Origin: Gammaproteobacteria bacterium
GTDB lineage: Bacteria; Pseudomonadota; Gammaproteobacteria; Steroidobacterales; Woeseiaceae
Assembly: GCA_029865385.1 (NCBI GenBank)
Contig: JAOUGX010000024.1
Coordinates: 1-40,733 of the forward strand
Length of the DNA stretch: 40,733 nt
Direction: 5' to 3'
Position 1 is the first letter of the stretch. The number at the start of each line of letters is the position of its first letter. The notes below the pieces were generated by a model. That model ran no database searches, had not been told where the DNA came from, and worked only from the letters and a program-made list of their open reading frames with translations. Shown in pieces: positions 9,446 through 18,716 of the stretch. A program made the translations under genes and the position numbers.

Positions 9446-9451
9446 ACTATA
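9446..9451 (-). promoter_or_regulatory. Candidate -10 element upstream of the TPP riboswitch
   Basis: TATAGT on the minus strand matches a sigma-70 -10 box. It would place the transcript start a few bases before the aptamer's first conserved stem. The -35 position (GACACC at 17-base spacing) is poor, so this is a tentative call. Confidence 0.35.
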
Positions 9452-9488
9452 CCGCAAATCGGGCGGCTGGTGTCGGCTCGGGTGATAT

Positions 9489-10352
9489 TCAGGGTTCGAG
9501 GCGTTTGATCAGGCTCGAGGTATCGAAACGCCGCCCGCCAAGCCGCTCGACTTCGGCATAGTAGCCGTCGACCAGCCGGGTCATATCGAGCTTTGCGCCG
9601 ACGCGGTCCGCTTCCTCGAGCGCGATCTTGAGGTCCTTGCGCATCCATTCGACGGCAAAACCGAAGTCGAATTTCCCGTCGTTCATGGTCTGCCAGCGGT
9701 TCTCCATTTGCCAGGATTGCGCCGCGCCCTTGGAAATGGCGCCTATGACCGCGGCAACATCGAGATTGGCGCGCTTTGCGAGGTGCAGGCCCTCGGCCAG
9801 CCCCTGAACAATCCCGGCGATGCAGATCTGGTTGACCATCTTGGCTTTCTGCCCGGAACCGACCGGCCCGATCAATGTGCAGGCTTTGGCGTAGCAGTCC
9901 ATCACCGGACGAACGCGTTCGAATACCGCGGAGTCGCCGCCGGCCATGATCGTCAGTTTGCCGCTCTCGGCTCCGGCCTGACCGCCCGACAGCGGCGCGT
10001 CGAGAAATGCAACGCCTTTCATTCCGGCCGCGTCATGCACCTCCTGGGCAACCACGGCCGACGCGGTGGTGTGGTCGACGATGACCGCGCCCGATGCGAT
10101 TCCAGCGAGGATACCTTTTTCCCTGAGAATGACCTGGCGAACGTCGTCGTCGTTACCGACGCAGCAGAACACGATCTCGGCATCTTTCGCCGCAGCGGCT
10201 GGCGTAAGCGCTTTTTTGCCACCGTGCTGCTTCACCCACGCATCCGACTTCGCCGCGGTCCGGTTGTACACGGTCACTTCGTGCCCGGCCTTTGCGAGGT
10301 ATCCCGCCATCGGATACCCCATGACACCCAGTCCCGCAAACGCTACACGCAT
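9489..10352 (-). CDS. mmsB: 3-hydroxyisobutyrate dehydrogenase family protein
   Basis: NAD(P)-dependent beta-hydroxyacid dehydrogenase of 287 residues. The N-terminal Rossmann motif is GLGVMGYPMA (residues 7-16), followed by the family signature DAPLSGGQAGAESGKL and the catalytic lysine in GSGQKAKMVNQ, then an all-helical C-terminal domain. The true enzyme oxidises 3-hydroxyisobutyrate to methylmalonate semialdehyde in valine breakdown. It is the last gene of an acyl-CoA degradation operon, 29 bases after the acyl-CoA dehydrogenase stop, which fits valine catabolism. Related enzymes act on tartronate semialdehyde or other hydroxyacids, so the exact substrate is inferred from context. AAGGGA lies upstream of the ATG. 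Confidence 0.85.
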   Translation of the reverse strand: MRVAFAGLGVMGYPMAGYLAKAGHEVTVYNRTAAKSDAWVKQHGGKKALTPAAAAKDAEIVFCCVGNDDDVRQVILREKGILAGIASGAVIVDHTTASAVVAQEVHDAAGMKGVAFLDAPLSGGQAGAESGKLTIMAGGDSAVFERVRPVMDCYAKACTLIGPVGSGQKAKMVNQICIAGIVQGLAEGLHLAKRANLDVAAVIGAISKGAAQSWQMENRWQTMNDGKFDFGFAVEWMRKDLKIALEEADRVGAKLDMTRLVDGYYAEVERLGGRRFDTSSLIKRLEP

Positions 10353-10381
10353 CTAGTCATCCCTTTGAAAAATCACCCTTG

Positions 10382-11575
10382 TCAAGCCGCACTCGCCCGG
10401 CTGCTGTCTACCGATTTCGGTTTCTTCTTGCGCGGATCCAGCCCGATCGATCGGGCAATGATCTCCCGCATTATTTCGGAGCTGCCCGCGTAGATGCGTG
10501 AAATGCGCGCATTGAGATACATGCGACAGATCGGGTACTCGTCCATATAACCCGCACCGCCGTGCAACTGCACGCAATTGTCCATCACGCGGCCTTCGAG
10601 TTCACTCGTGTACAACTTCGCCTTCGCCGCATCATCCGCGGACAGCTTGCCTTCGTTGTGTTCCTCGACACAGCGATCGACGAAGGATTGTGCAATATCG
10701 ATCTCCGTGCGCATATCCGCCATTTTGAAGCGCGTATTCTGGAAGTCGGCGATAGCCTGGCCGAAGGCCTTTCGCTCCCTGATGTAGTCCATCGTGATAT
10801 CGAAAGCCGCATCCGACGCCGCGACGTATCCGACCGCTCCGAGCAGGCGCTCTTCCGCGAGGAAATGCATCAGGTGATAGAAGCCGCGATTCGCTTCGCC
10901 AAGCAGGTTTTCTTTCGGTACCTTGACGTTGTTGAAAAACAGCTCCGCGGTATCCTGGCTCTTCAAGCCCATTTTCTTGAGATTCCTGCCGCGTTCGAAG
11001 CCTTCCATTCCGCGTTCGACGACGAACAGGCTCAGGCCGTGACTGCTGTTCGGATCCGTGCGTGCAACAACGACGACGAGGTCGGCGTTGATGCCATTGG
11101 AAATATAGGTCTTCGAACCGTTCAGGAGATAGTGATCGCCCTTGTCCTCGGCACGCGTGCGCAGCCCGGCAACGTCACTGCCGGCGCCGGGTTCGGTTAT
11201 CGCAACCGCGAGGATGTATTCGCCCGATATGCACTTCGGCAACCAGCGCGCTTTCTGCTCTTCGGTGCCGAGTTCGCCTATGTACGGACCCACGAGGCGA
11301 TTGTGTAAAGTCATGAAAAATCCGGCGTCACCAAAGCGCGCATTTTCCTCGAGCAGTATTTGTTCGTAACGAAAATCGGACACGCCGGCGCCACCGTATT
11401 TTTCATCGGCCCACATCAACAGCAGCCCTTGCTCGCCGGCTTTCAGAAATGCTTCGCGATCGACGATGCCCTGTTCGTGCCAGCGATCGGTGTGCGGCTG
11501 AATCTCGTTCTTCATGAAGCTTCGCACTGAATCGCGAAACATCTCATGTTCTTCCTCAAAAATATTCCTGTTCAT
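10382..11575 (-). CDS. Acyl-CoA dehydrogenase
   Basis: FAD-dependent enzyme of 397 residues that makes a 2-enoyl-CoA from an acyl-CoA and passes electrons to ETF. The family signatures AITEPGAGSDVAGLRT (about 125-140) and QLHGGAGYMDEYP are present. In the segment where medium-chain enzymes carry their catalytic Glu (IYEGTSQ), this protein has IYAGSSEIMR with Ala. A Glu is instead present at FLAEERL (near residue 242), the position used by long-chain and isovaleryl-CoA dehydrogenases. A long-chain or branched-chain substrate is therefore more likely than a medium-chain one. The start is preceded by GGAGA. It lies in the operon between the enoyl-CoA hydratase and the mmsB-like gene. Confidence 0.92.
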   Translation of the reverse strand: MNRNIFEEEHEMFRDSVRSFMKNEIQPHTDRWHEQGIVDREAFLKAGEQGLLLMWADEKYGGAGVSDFRYEQILLEENARFGDAGFFMTLHNRLVGPYIGELGTEEQKARWLPKCISGEYILAVAITEPGAGSDVAGLRTRAEDKGDHYLLNGSKTYISNGINADLVVVVARTDPNSSHGLSLFVVERGMEGFERGRNLKKMGLKSQDTAELFFNNVKVPKENLLGEANRGFYHLMHFLAEERLLGAVGYVAASDAAFDITMDYIRERKAFGQAIADFQNTRFKMADMRTEIDIAQSFVDRCVEEHNEGKLSADDAAKAKLYTSELEGRVMDNCVQLHGGAGYMDEYPICRMYLNARISRIYAGSSEIMREIIARSIGLDPRKKKPKSVDSSRASAA

Positions 11576-11596
11576 GTATTTCTCCTTCGAACGCCG

Positions 11597-12379
11597 TTAC
11601 AGGCCGCTGAAGTTGGCTTTACGTTTTTCAAAGAACGCAGTTACGCCCTCGGCGCAATCCTGGCTCAGCTTGAGCTTGTCCTGCATGCTTGCCTCAACGT
11701 CGAATGTGCTGGCCCAGGATCCGCTTGCAGCATGGCGCATGGCTTTTTTGGTGGCGGCGAGCGAAAGCGGCGCCCGCTCGGCCAGCGAGTGCGCCCACTT
11801 CATTGCCTCATCCACGAGCGACGCCGCCGGGACCGCGCGGTTCGCAAGACCCAGTTCGACACAGCGCTCGGCACTGATGCGCTCCGCCTCGGCGCTCAAC
11901 TGAAAAGCGCGTTTGTAGCCAAGTTGCTGCACGAGCATGAAGTTCAGCCCACCGTCGGGTACCAGCGAAATGGTCGAAAACGGCGACAGCAGGAACGCGT
12001 TGTCGGCCATCACCAGAAGGTCGCAAGCCAGCGCATAGGACATACCGATGCCTGCGGCGGAACCACCGACGGCAGCGATAACCGGCTGGCTCATGCTGGC
12101 GATGCAATCGAGCGCCGGCCGGTACTCCGTCTGCAGCGTCTGCTGAATCGACTGTTCATTGCCCAGCCCGTCCTTGAGGTCGGCACCGGCGCTGAAACTC
12201 CGGCCCTCGCCCGTCAGCACGACCGCGCGAACGCTCGCACTGCTCGCCGCGCGTACCAGTGCAGAGGTCAGATCGCGGCGCATTGCGGTGTTGAATGCAT
12301 TCATCGAGTCCGGCCGATGCAGCGTAATCAAAGCTACCGCGGCATGCTGCTTGTACTTCACCGTTTCATAGTCACTCAT
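11597..12379 (-). CDS. Enoyl-CoA hydratase/isomerase family protein
   Basis: Crotonase-fold enzyme of 260 residues that hydrates or isomerises an enoyl-CoA in beta-oxidation. It shows the CoA-binding RPDSMNAFN, the oxyanion-hole segments FSAGADLKDG and GGSAAGIGMSYALACD, and the helix ending PDGGLNFMLVQQLG. The canonical hydratase Glu in GxxLGGGxE is not obvious here (AGIGMSYA), so isomerase or other crotonase chemistry is possible. The ATG at 12379 follows GAGGAAAAGATC and starts 10 bases after the FadJ-like stop. Longer in-frame starts would run into that upstream gene and are rejected. Confidence 0.87.
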   Translation of the reverse strand: MSDYETVKYKQHAAVALITLHRPDSMNAFNTAMRRDLTSALVRAASSASVRAVVLTGEGRSFSAGADLKDGLGNEQSIQQTLQTEYRPALDCIASMSQPVIAAVGGSAAGIGMSYALACDLLVMADNAFLLSPFSTISLVPDGGLNFMLVQQLGYKRAFQLSAEAERISAERCVELGLANRAVPAASLVDEAMKWAHSLAERAPLSLAATKKAMRHAASGSWASTFDVEASMQDKLKLSQDCAEGVTAFFEKRKANFSGL

Positions 12380-12389
12380 GATCTTTTCC

Positions 12390-14564
12390 TCAGGCAGCGG
12401 CGCGCTGCTCCCTTTTCCTGGCAAGTCCATAGAACGTTTCACCTTTGCGGGCCATCTTGCGAAGTTTGTCGGGCACTGCAAAACGATCGCCGTGTTCGGC
12501 AGCCAGTCGATCCGCTTCTGAAACGAATGCGGCAAGGCCCTCGGTTTCGATGAACGACAGTGTTCCGCCCGTGTATGGCGGGAAGCCCCAGCCGAAAACC
12601 GAGCCGATGTCCGCATCCGCCGGATGCGTTACGACACCTTCGTCGAGGCACCTGACGGTTTCGATGGCCTGTGCATACAGCAGTCTCGTCCTCACTTCGT
12701 CCGCCGTTGGTTGCTCTTTCGCATGCGGATAATGCTCGCGAAGGCCCGGCCACAGGCGCTTCTTCCCGCCTTCCGGGTAGTCGTAGAACCCCTTGCCGAA
12801 ACGTTTGCCGCGCCGGTCGAGTTCGTCCACCATCCTGATCAGCACGGCATCCGACGGCGACGTTATGTAGGCGTCGCCCAGGTCTTTCTTCGTTTGCGAC
12901 ATGACGTGATAGCTCAGTTCGAGCGACACCTCGTCGGTCACGGCCAGCGGCCCTACCGGCATGCCCGCATGCTTCGCGACGTTTTCGATGAGCGCCGGAT
13001 TGACACCCTCGGACAACATGATCATGCCCTCGCGGCAGTACACGCCGAACACGCGGCTCGTGTAGAAACCGCGGCTGTCGTTGACCACAATCGGCGTCTT
13101 GCGAATCTGCTGGATGTAATCGAGCGCTTGCGCAACGGCCGTTTCACCGGTTTCTTCGCCGACGATGACTTCGACCAGCGGCATTTTGTCCACCGGCGAG
13201 AAAAAGTGAATGCCGACGAATTGCTTCGGTCTTGTCGACGCTTTGGCCAGACCGGTGATCGGCAAAGTCGACGTATTCGAAGCGAAAATGGCATCGCTGC
13301 CGATCACCGCTTCGGCCTTGGCTGTGACTTCGGCCTTGATCCTGCGATCCTCGAACACGGCCTCGATGACCAGCTCGCAGCCGGACAACTTCGCGTAGTC
13401 GTCGGTTGTTACGATACGTTTCAGTATCTCTTCGGACTCATTGGCCGTGCTGCGACCTTTCTCGACGCGCTTCTGCAACAGGCCCCGCGAGTAGTCCTTG
13501 CCGAACTCGGCTTTCTCTTTACTGGTATCCAGCAACACAACCTGCATGCCGGCTTTCGCCGAGACGAATGCAATGCCCGCACCCATCATGCCCGCGCCCA
13601 GCACGCCGAGCTTCTGCACTTTTTGTTTCGGCGGATCGGCTGGCCGACGCACCAGCTTATCCGCAGCGCCCTTGTTGACGAACAGCGTGCGCGACATGTT
13701 GCGTGATACCGGGTTCATCAGCATTTTCGTGAAATACTTCGATTCGATGTCCAGCGCCTTGTCCATCGGCAGTACCGTGCCCTCGTACACAGCGGACATG
13801 ATCGCGATCGGCGCCGGGTAGTTGTGGTTCGTCATCTTTTGCAGCAAGGCAGTGCCAACTACAAAGGTCTGTACTGCCGCCGGGTGCATCAGGCCGGCGC
13901 CGCCGGGCACCTTGAAGCCTTTCGCATCCCAGGGTTGTACCGCATCGCCGGGCTTCAGCAACCACGCCTTCGCGGCGGCGATTTCCTGCCCGGGAGCGAC
14001 CACCTCGTGGACTATGCCGGCTTTCAATGCCTCGGCAGGTGTCAGGTGCTTGCCTTGGGTAATCAGCTGCAGCGCGGGCTCGATGCCAATGAGTCTCGGC
14101 AAGCGCTGCGTCCCGCCACCCCCCGGCAGCAGGCCGACCTGCACTTCCGGCAGGCCCAGCACCGACTTCGGATTGTCTGCCGCAACCCGATAGTGACAGG
14201 CCAGGCAGATTTCGAGACCGCCGCCCAGCGCCGTGCCGTTGATTGCCGCGGCAAAGGGTTTGCCGCAGGTTTCGATTCCGCGCAGTAACTGGTTCAGCTC
14301 GCGGCACCAGCCATACACTTCAGCCGCATCGGTACGCTCGTCGAACGTATCGACAAGTCCGACGAGATCCGCGCCAGCCATGAAGCTGTCTTTGCCGGAT
14401 GTAATGACCGCCGCTTTTACTTTGTCATCATCGGCAACTCTCTTTGCCGCTTCCGCGAGATCCTGAAGGAACTCCGGTGTCATGACGTTCATCGGACGTC
14501 CTTTGACGTCTATCGTCAGGGTTGCAATGCCGTCGTTGTCTATCTTGAAATCGATCGTATCCAT
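12390..14564 (-). CDS. fadJ: Bifunctional enoyl-CoA hydratase / 3-hydroxyacyl-CoA dehydrogenase (FadJ-like)
   Basis: Multifunctional beta-oxidation alpha subunit of 724 residues. The N-terminal crotonase domain has FMAGADL at about 61-67 and both catalytic glutamates: Glu118 in GGGLEICLACHYRVA and Glu140 in GLPEVQVGLLPGGGGTQRLP. A Rossmann domain begins near 315 with LGAGMMGAGIAFVSAKAG, followed by the dehydrogenase catalytic His in GIHFFSPVDKMPLVE and the C-terminal helical dimerisation domains (GFYTSRV, GWGFPPYTGG). It hydrates 2-enoyl-CoA and oxidises L-3-hydroxyacyl-CoA with NAD. The thiolase immediately upstream supplies the partner activity. FadB and FadJ are hard to separate by eye; FadJ is preferred because of length and gene company. 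Confidence 0.9.
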   Translation of the reverse strand: MDTIDFKIDNDGIATLTIDVKGRPMNVMTPEFLQDLAEAAKRVADDDKVKAAVITSGKDSFMAGADLVGLVDTFDERTDAAEVYGWCRELNQLLRGIETCGKPFAAAINGTALGGGLEICLACHYRVAADNPKSVLGLPEVQVGLLPGGGGTQRLPRLIGIEPALQLITQGKHLTPAEALKAGIVHEVVAPGQEIAAAKAWLLKPGDAVQPWDAKGFKVPGGAGLMHPAAVQTFVVGTALLQKMTNHNYPAPIAIMSAVYEGTVLPMDKALDIESKYFTKMLMNPVSRNMSRTLFVNKGAADKLVRRPADPPKQKVQKLGVLGAGMMGAGIAFVSAKAGMQVVLLDTSKEKAEFGKDYSRGLLQKRVEKGRSTANESEEILKRIVTTDDYAKLSGCELVIEAVFEDRRIKAEVTAKAEAVIGSDAIFASNTSTLPITGLAKASTRPKQFVGIHFFSPVDKMPLVEVIVGEETGETAVAQALDYIQQIRKTPIVVNDSRGFYTSRVFGVYCREGMIMLSEGVNPALIENVAKHAGMPVGPLAVTDEVSLELSYHVMSQTKKDLGDAYITSPSDAVLIRMVDELDRRGKRFGKGFYDYPEGGKKRLWPGLREHYPHAKEQPTADEVRTRLLYAQAIETVRCLDEGVVTHPADADIGSVFGWGFPPYTGGTLSFIETEGLAAFVSEADRLAAEHGDRFAVPDKLRKMARKGETFYGLARKREQRAAA

Positions 14565-14602
14565 AATTCAGTCCCGGAAATCGTTTGATGTTTCGCGTGG
14601 TT

Positions 14603-15811
14603 TCAAACGCGCTCGATGATTGTTGCTGTGCCCATGCCGCCGCCGACACAAAGATTGACCAGTGCGGTATTCAGGTCGCGCCGCTCCAGTTCATCCAAGA
14701 CCGTGCCGAGAATCATCGCGCCGGTCGCACCGAGCGGGTGGCCCATCGCAATCGCACCGCCGTTGACATTGATTTTGTCGTGGTCGATATCGAGGCGCTG
14801 CATGAACAGCATGACGACTGAAGCGAACGCTTCGTTCAATTCGAACAGGTCGATATCGTTGGCCGTCATGCCACATCGCTTCAGCACTTTTTCCGCCGAT
14901 GGTGCGGGCCCGGTCAGCATGATGGTCGGGTCCGTTCCGATCGAGGAGAAACCGCGGATGCGCGCGCGGGGCTTGAGGTTCATCGCCTTGCCTGCCTCGC
15001 GAGTACCCAGAAGGATGGCCGCCGATCCGTCGACGATGCCGCTGGAGTTGCCGCCGGTGTGCACGTGATCGATGTATTCGACCTCTGGATATTTCTGCAA
15101 TGCGACCGCGTCGAATCCTCCCTGCTCACCCGGAATGACAAACGCCGCCTTGAGCGCTGCAAGGTCATCGATGGTCGTGCCCGGGCGCATGTGTTCGTCG
15201 CGGTCGAGCAGGGTCAGGCCTATGTGATCTTTGATCGGTACAACCGACTTGCTGAAATAGCCCTTATCCCAGGCAGCTGCAGCGCGCTTCTGGCTCTCGA
15301 CGGCGTACGCATCCACATCGCCGCGCGAAAATCCGTACTTGCTGGCGATGAGATCCGCACCGATGCCCTGCGGTGCAAAGTAGGTTTTGTAGGCAACGGC
15401 GGGGTCGGCATGCATTGCGCCGGAATCGGAACCCATCGGTACGCGGGACATGCATTCGATGCCACCGCCAATCGTTATATCCGACTGACCGGACATGATT
15501 TGAGCCGCTGCCGTATTCACGGCTTCCAGCCCGGAAGCGCAGAATCGGTTCAGCTGCTTGCCCGGCACGCTCTGATCGTAATCTGCGTTCAATACGGCAC
15601 TGCGCGCAATCACCGCCCCCTGCTCGCCGACCGGCGACACGCAACCGAGGATGACATCGTCAACCATGCTGGTATCGAGATTGTTTCGATCGCGAAGGCT
15701 GGCAAGCACTTGCGATGCGAGATCCACCGGCGTGACCTCGTGCAGTGAACCGTTATTCCTGCCGCGGCCGCGCGGGCTGCGTACGTGATCATAAATAAAC
15801 GCGTCTGTCAT
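14603..15811 (-). CDS. fadI: Acetyl-CoA C-acyltransferase (thiolase)
   Basis: Type I thiolase of 402 residues that cleaves 3-ketoacyl-CoA to acetyl-CoA and a shortened acyl-CoA. The nucleophilic Cys91 is in [19 protein letters not shown] and [15 protein letters not shown] supply the His residues, and the second active-site Cys is in [13 protein letters not shown] near the C-terminus. It starts 22 bases after the tetR stop and precedes the FadJ-like gene by 38 bases, making a complete beta-oxidation pair. Chain-length preference cannot be read from sequence. The gene symbol is by analogy with the fadIJ pair. Confidence 0.92.
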   Translation of the reverse strand: MTDAFIYDHVRSPRGRGRNNGSLHEVTPVDLASQVLASLRDRNNLDTSMVDDVILGCVSPVGEQGAVIARSAVLNADYDQSVPGKQLNRFCASGLEAVNTAAAQIMSGQSDITIGGGIECMSRVPMGSDSGAMHADPAVAYKTYFAPQGIGADLIASKYGFSRGDVDAYAVESQKRAAAAWDKGYFSKSVVPIKDHIGLTLLDRDEHMRPGTTIDDLAALKAAFVIPGEQGGFDAVALQKYPEVEYIDHVHTGGNSSGIVDGSAAILLGTREAGKAMNLKPRARIRGFSSIGTDPTIMLTGPAPSAEKVLKRCGMTANDIDLFELNEAFASVVMLFMQRLDIDHDKINVNGGAIAMGHPLGATGAMILGTVLDELERRDLNTALVNLCVGGGMGTATIIERV

Positions 15812-15833
15812 ATAGGTTTCCCGTGAAGTGTAT

Positions 15834-16466
15834 TTATTGCTGCAGCCAGCGGCGCAGCTGCTGTTTCATGTCTTCGTTGGCCTTACCGAAATCGACCGAT
15901 TCAGGATTGATCAGCCACAGATATGTCATGCCCGAAATATAGGCGATGTACTGGACAGCGACAGATTCCGCATCGGCGTCTTCGCGAACGCTACCTGCCT
16001 GCATGCCGGCACGAATCCAGTTGGCGACGTCGTCTCGCTGCCGCTGGTGAATATTGACCGAGGTCTGCCGGTATTCCGACTTCGGACTGGCGGCACCGCA
16101 GTAAAGAATCTGCAGCACGCGCGCGTCGCGCGGCGAATCGGAAATGAATTGAAAAAATGCGTCCAGCGCGACACTCATCGCGTCGATGCCGTCCTTGTCG
16201 CCAACCACGTTATTCAGGTAGTTCAGCCAGCGACGCGAAATCGACTTGCAGACTTCATCGAACAGGCCGGCCTTGGAGCCGAAGCGGTAGGTGGCCAGCC
16301 CGCGGCTGTATCCGGCCTTCTCGCCTATGGCCTGCAGCGTCGTGCCGTCGGTGCCGTGCTCGAGTATCAGGTCGATCGCGGCATCCAGCATGGCCTTGTC
16401 CGAGATCGCCGTGCGCTCGGCCTGGGTCAGTGCCGAGCCGTTAGCCGTGAGGGCGTTGCCTGGCAT
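15834..16466 (-). CDS. TetR family transcriptional regulator of the beta-oxidation operon
   Basis: Repressor-type protein of 210 residues. The N-terminal helix-turn-helix reads [20 protein letters not shown] at about 41-60, followed by [11 protein letters not shown]. The C-terminal ligand domain is unrelated in detail to the second TetR in the window. It is the first gene of the thiolase/FadJ operon and probably controls its own promoter, where a 10-bp perfect palindrome is present. The inducer is likely an acyl-CoA, by analogy with other TetR regulators of fatty acid degradation (FadR of Bacillus, PsrA), but nothing in the sequence proves that. Confidence 0.88.
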   Translation of the reverse strand: MPGNALTANGSALTQAERTAISDKAMLDAAIDLILEHGTDGTTLQAIGEKAGYSRGLATYRFGSKAGLFDEVCKSISRRWLNYLNNVVGDKDGIDAMSVALDAFFQFISDSPRDARVLQILYCGAASPKSEYRQTSVNIHQRQRDDVANWIRAGMQAGSVREDADAESVAVQYIAYISGMTYLWLINPESVDFGKANEDMKQQLRRWLQQ

Positions 16467-16528
16467 ATCGGGGCTCCGGAATCGTCAAATAACTTATTTA
16501 TCAACGAGTTGTATAGAGGACCTATAAA

Positions 16529-16549
16529 ACTTGTTGTCGACAAGCAAGT
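16529..16549. promoter_or_regulatory. Candidate TetR operator upstream of the beta-oxidation operon
   Basis: A perfect palindrome TTGTCGACAA is at 16534-16543, flanked by ACTTG on the left and GCAAGT on the right, which extends the symmetry with a one-base offset. It lies 68 bases upstream of the tetR start in the 131-bp gap before the SDR stop, a usual place for an autoregulatory site. Confidence 0.45.
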
Positions 16550-16597
16550 GAGTATACGGGAGTCCGGCGTGCCGGACAAGCCGCCCGGGGCTGTTGG

Positions 16598-17383
16598 CTA
16601 AAGGGAGCTGATTAGCTGTCCGCCATCGACGGTGACCGTAGTTCCGGTCATGAAACTGCCCGCGTTGCTCGCCAGCAGCAATAACGGCCCGGAGAGTTCG
16701 CGCAATTCGCCGATACGTTTCATCGGGATGCGCTGAACCAGCACTTCGCCGGCTCCCTGTTCGAACTCCTTCTCGTTGATCTCGGTCAGGAAATAGCCGG
16801 GCGCGATGGCATTGACCCTGATGCCGTGCCGTACCCATTCGAGCGCCATGGCCTTGGTGAGATGCACGACACCGCTCTTCGCCGCGATGTAAGAGGCCAG
16901 GGCTTTGCTCACGCGAATGCCAAGGATGGACGCAATATTGATAATGCTGCCCTGCTTGCCGCTCTTGATCATCGACACTGCTGCTGCCTGCGCAACGAGG
17001 AACACTCCCTTGAGATTCGTATCGAGTACCGCATCCCAGTCTTCTTCGCTGAGGTCGGTCAGAAAACCCTGGCGCGCGATGCCCGCATTGTTGACGACGA
17101 TATCGGGCGTACCGACCTTGGTGATCATCTCCCCGAAACAGGCTTTGACAGATGCCGAATCGCTTACGTCGAGGTCCAGGCAGATCGCCTTGCCGCCATT
17201 GTCGGTAATTCCCTTCGCGGTCTGCTCGAGCTTTTCGCGTCGCCTTGCGGCGAGAACCACCGTTGCACCTACCTCCGACAAGGTTTCCGCAAACTGGCGC
17301 CCCAGCCCCGAACCCGCACCTGTTACCAGTGCCACTTTGCCGTCGAGCCTGAATGAATCCAGTACCGCATCTTTTCTTGCCAT
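16598..17383 (-). CDS. Short-chain dehydrogenase/reductase
   Basis: Classical SDR of 261 residues. The cofactor loop TGAGSGLG is near residue 21, NNAG follows, and the active site is IASILG with Tyr-x3-Lys in ASYIAAKSG. The C-terminus has the usual GTTVTVDGG. NADP or NAD preference and substrate are not clear; 3-hydroxyacyl-CoA or 3-oxoacyl-CoA oxidoreduction would suit the neighbours. The ATG at 17383 is chosen because GGAGAAAGA lies just upstream and the N-terminus then matches other SDRs; a start 21 codons earlier would overlap the thioesterase gene. It is the last gene of the icmF operon. Confidence 0.87.
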   Translation of the reverse strand: MARKDAVLDSFRLDGKVALVTGAGSGLGRQFAETLSEVGATVVLAARRREKLEQTAKGITDNGGKAICLDLDVSDSASVKACFGEMITKVGTPDIVVNNAGIARQGFLTDLSEEDWDAVLDTNLKGVFLVAQAAAVSMIKSGKQGSIINIASILGIRVSKALASYIAAKSGVVHLTKAMALEWVRHGIRVNAIAPGYFLTEINEKEFEQGAGEVLVQRIPMKRIGELRELSGPLLLLASNAGSFMTGTTVTVDGGQLISSL

Positions 17384-17397
17384 CGTTCTTTCTCCGG

Positions 17398-17823
17398 TCA
17401 CTGCTTGCGAGGTTGCCGTTTGTAGGTTCCCGTTGCCGTTGCGCACAGGCGTTTGCTGACCGGATCGATCAGCTTCGATTGGGCAAAGAAAATCGTATTG
17501 GTCATGCGGATCAGCTCACCCTCGGCAACGACCAGGTCGGACCTGTGCGGGGCGATGAAATTGACGTTCAGGTTGATTGTGACGGACACCACTTCTTTCG
17601 AAACGCCGTGACTTCCCGCGACCGCGCCCGCGATATCGAGCAAAGACGAAATGACCCCGCCGTGCAGGAAACCAACCGTGTTGCGGTGTTCTCCGCGCAC
17701 AGGCATTTCAAGACGCGCGAAGCCTTCCTTCCAGCTGCTCAGGTGGAAGCCGAGAAACTCGAGATAGGTTCCTTTGAACTGGGTCGGGTTGTTGAAGATA
17801 CTCGCTGATACTGCGTCGTTCAT
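17398..17823 (-). CDS. PaaI-type hotdog thioesterase
   Basis: Acyl-CoA thioesterase-like protein of 141 residues. The hotdog central helix carries GFLHGGVISSLLDIAGA at about 51-67, and the strand VVSVTINLNVNFIAP follows, as in PaaI/YbgC-like enzymes. It would release free acids and CoA from an acyl-CoA and could prevent CoA sequestration in the mutase pathway. The start overlaps the stop of the redoxin gene by four bases, so the two are coupled. The acyl group hydrolysed is unknown. Confidence 0.85.
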   Translation of the reverse strand: MNDAVSASIFNNPTQFKGTYLEFLGFHLSSWKEGFARLEMPVRGEHRNTVGFLHGGVISSLLDIAGAVAGSHGVSKEVVSVTINLNVNFIAPHRSDLVVAEGELIRMTNTIFFAQSKLIDPVSKRLCATATGTYKRQPRKQ

Positions 17824-18707
17824 TTCGAAAAGGCTCCTGCCCGCCTGAGTATTGCTATGAAAATATCCGGCTCCGGACGTACCCGGTAGTTGTCGGTCTG
17901 GTCCGAATAGACGATCGTGCCGCCCGAATTGACCGCTATTACCGTCGGCATGACCGTGTCGGCCGCGTAGCCGCCGGGCACGCCCACCGGCACACCGTTG
18001 CGTATTGCAATGCCCAGTGTCGTCGCCAGCGAATTCCCTGCGTCGACCAGAAAGCGGAACGACAGGCCGTATTGTTCGGCGAGCCGCCGGGAATGCCCGG
18101 CATCCTGCGGACTGATCAGGACGACACTGGCACCAAGGCTTTCGAGTTCATTGTAACGATCGGCGACTTCGCGAATCTGTGCCATGCAAAGCGGGCACCA
18201 GTTTCCACGATAGAAAATCAAGACCGCGGGTGATCCATGCAGATCGGCGGAGCGGAATATAGCACCGTCGGCGCTGGCAAGTTCGAAGGACGGCAATATT
18301 TTTCCGACGGCGAGCGACTCGCTGGCCTGCCTGCCAAAGCGCGAGTACCAGAATATGTAGGCCGCCAGCAGTGCCGTGCCGACCAGTGCGGGTATCAGGA
18401 CCGGCCAGCCGGCGACCCCCTCCTCGAAAACCTCCCAGGCCACCAGCACAGGTCCGATGCCCGAAACCAGCAACAGGAACGGCAGGTACTCGCTGCTTCG
18501 CGACGTCTTTCCCAGCATCAGCCATGCAAGAAACAGCGGCAGAACCGCGTTGGCCACCAGGACACCGAGCCACGCGTAACGATCGTGACCACCCGCCAGT
18601 ATCATCACCAGGGCTAGAACGACCAGCGCCGCGCTGATCATTGCAGCGGGCATTACGAACAGGGATTTCAACCGGGCGTCCATCGGCTTGTTCTTGTCGG
18701 TATCCAA
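17820..18707 (-). CDS. Membrane-anchored AhpC/TSA-type redoxin with CPLC motif
   Basis: Protein of 295 residues in two parts. The first 130 residues contain four strongly hydrophobic segments (for example MISAALVVLALVMILAGG and LPFLLLVSGIGPVLVAW). The rest is a thioredoxin-fold AhpC/TSA domain with the active site YRGNWCPLCMAQ, and a cis-Pro TVMPTVI. The CPxC pair suggests peroxidase or disulfide exchange at the membrane. The start is a TTG at 18707 preceded by AAAGAG; an ATG nine codons later is the alternative. It sits 9 bases after icmF and overlaps the thioesterase start. Why a redoxin is in a mutase operon is not explained. Confidence 0.8.
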   Translation of the reverse strand: MDTDKNKPMDARLKSLFVMPAAMISAALVVLALVMILAGGHDRYAWLGVLVANAVLPLFLAWLMLGKTSRSSEYLPFLLLVSGIGPVLVAWEVFEEGVAGWPVLIPALVGTALLAAYIFWYSRFGRQASESLAVGKILPSFELASADGAIFRSADLHGSPAVLIFYRGNWCPLCMAQIREVADRYNELESLGASVVLISPQDAGHSRRLAEQYGLSFRFLVDAGNSLATTLGIAIRNGVPVGVPGGYAADTVMPTVIAVNSGGTIVYSDQTDNYRVRPEPDIFIAILRRAGAFSK

Positions 18708-18716
18708 AGTCGCTCT

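Noticed and set aside
12624-13706. A 360-codon open frame opposite the FadJ-like gene
   Set aside because: Antisense to the dehydrogenase domain with no motifs of its own.
15834-16466. The two TetR genes as recent duplicates
   Set aside because: Beyond the helix-turn-helix the two proteins show little similarity, so they are separate members of the family.
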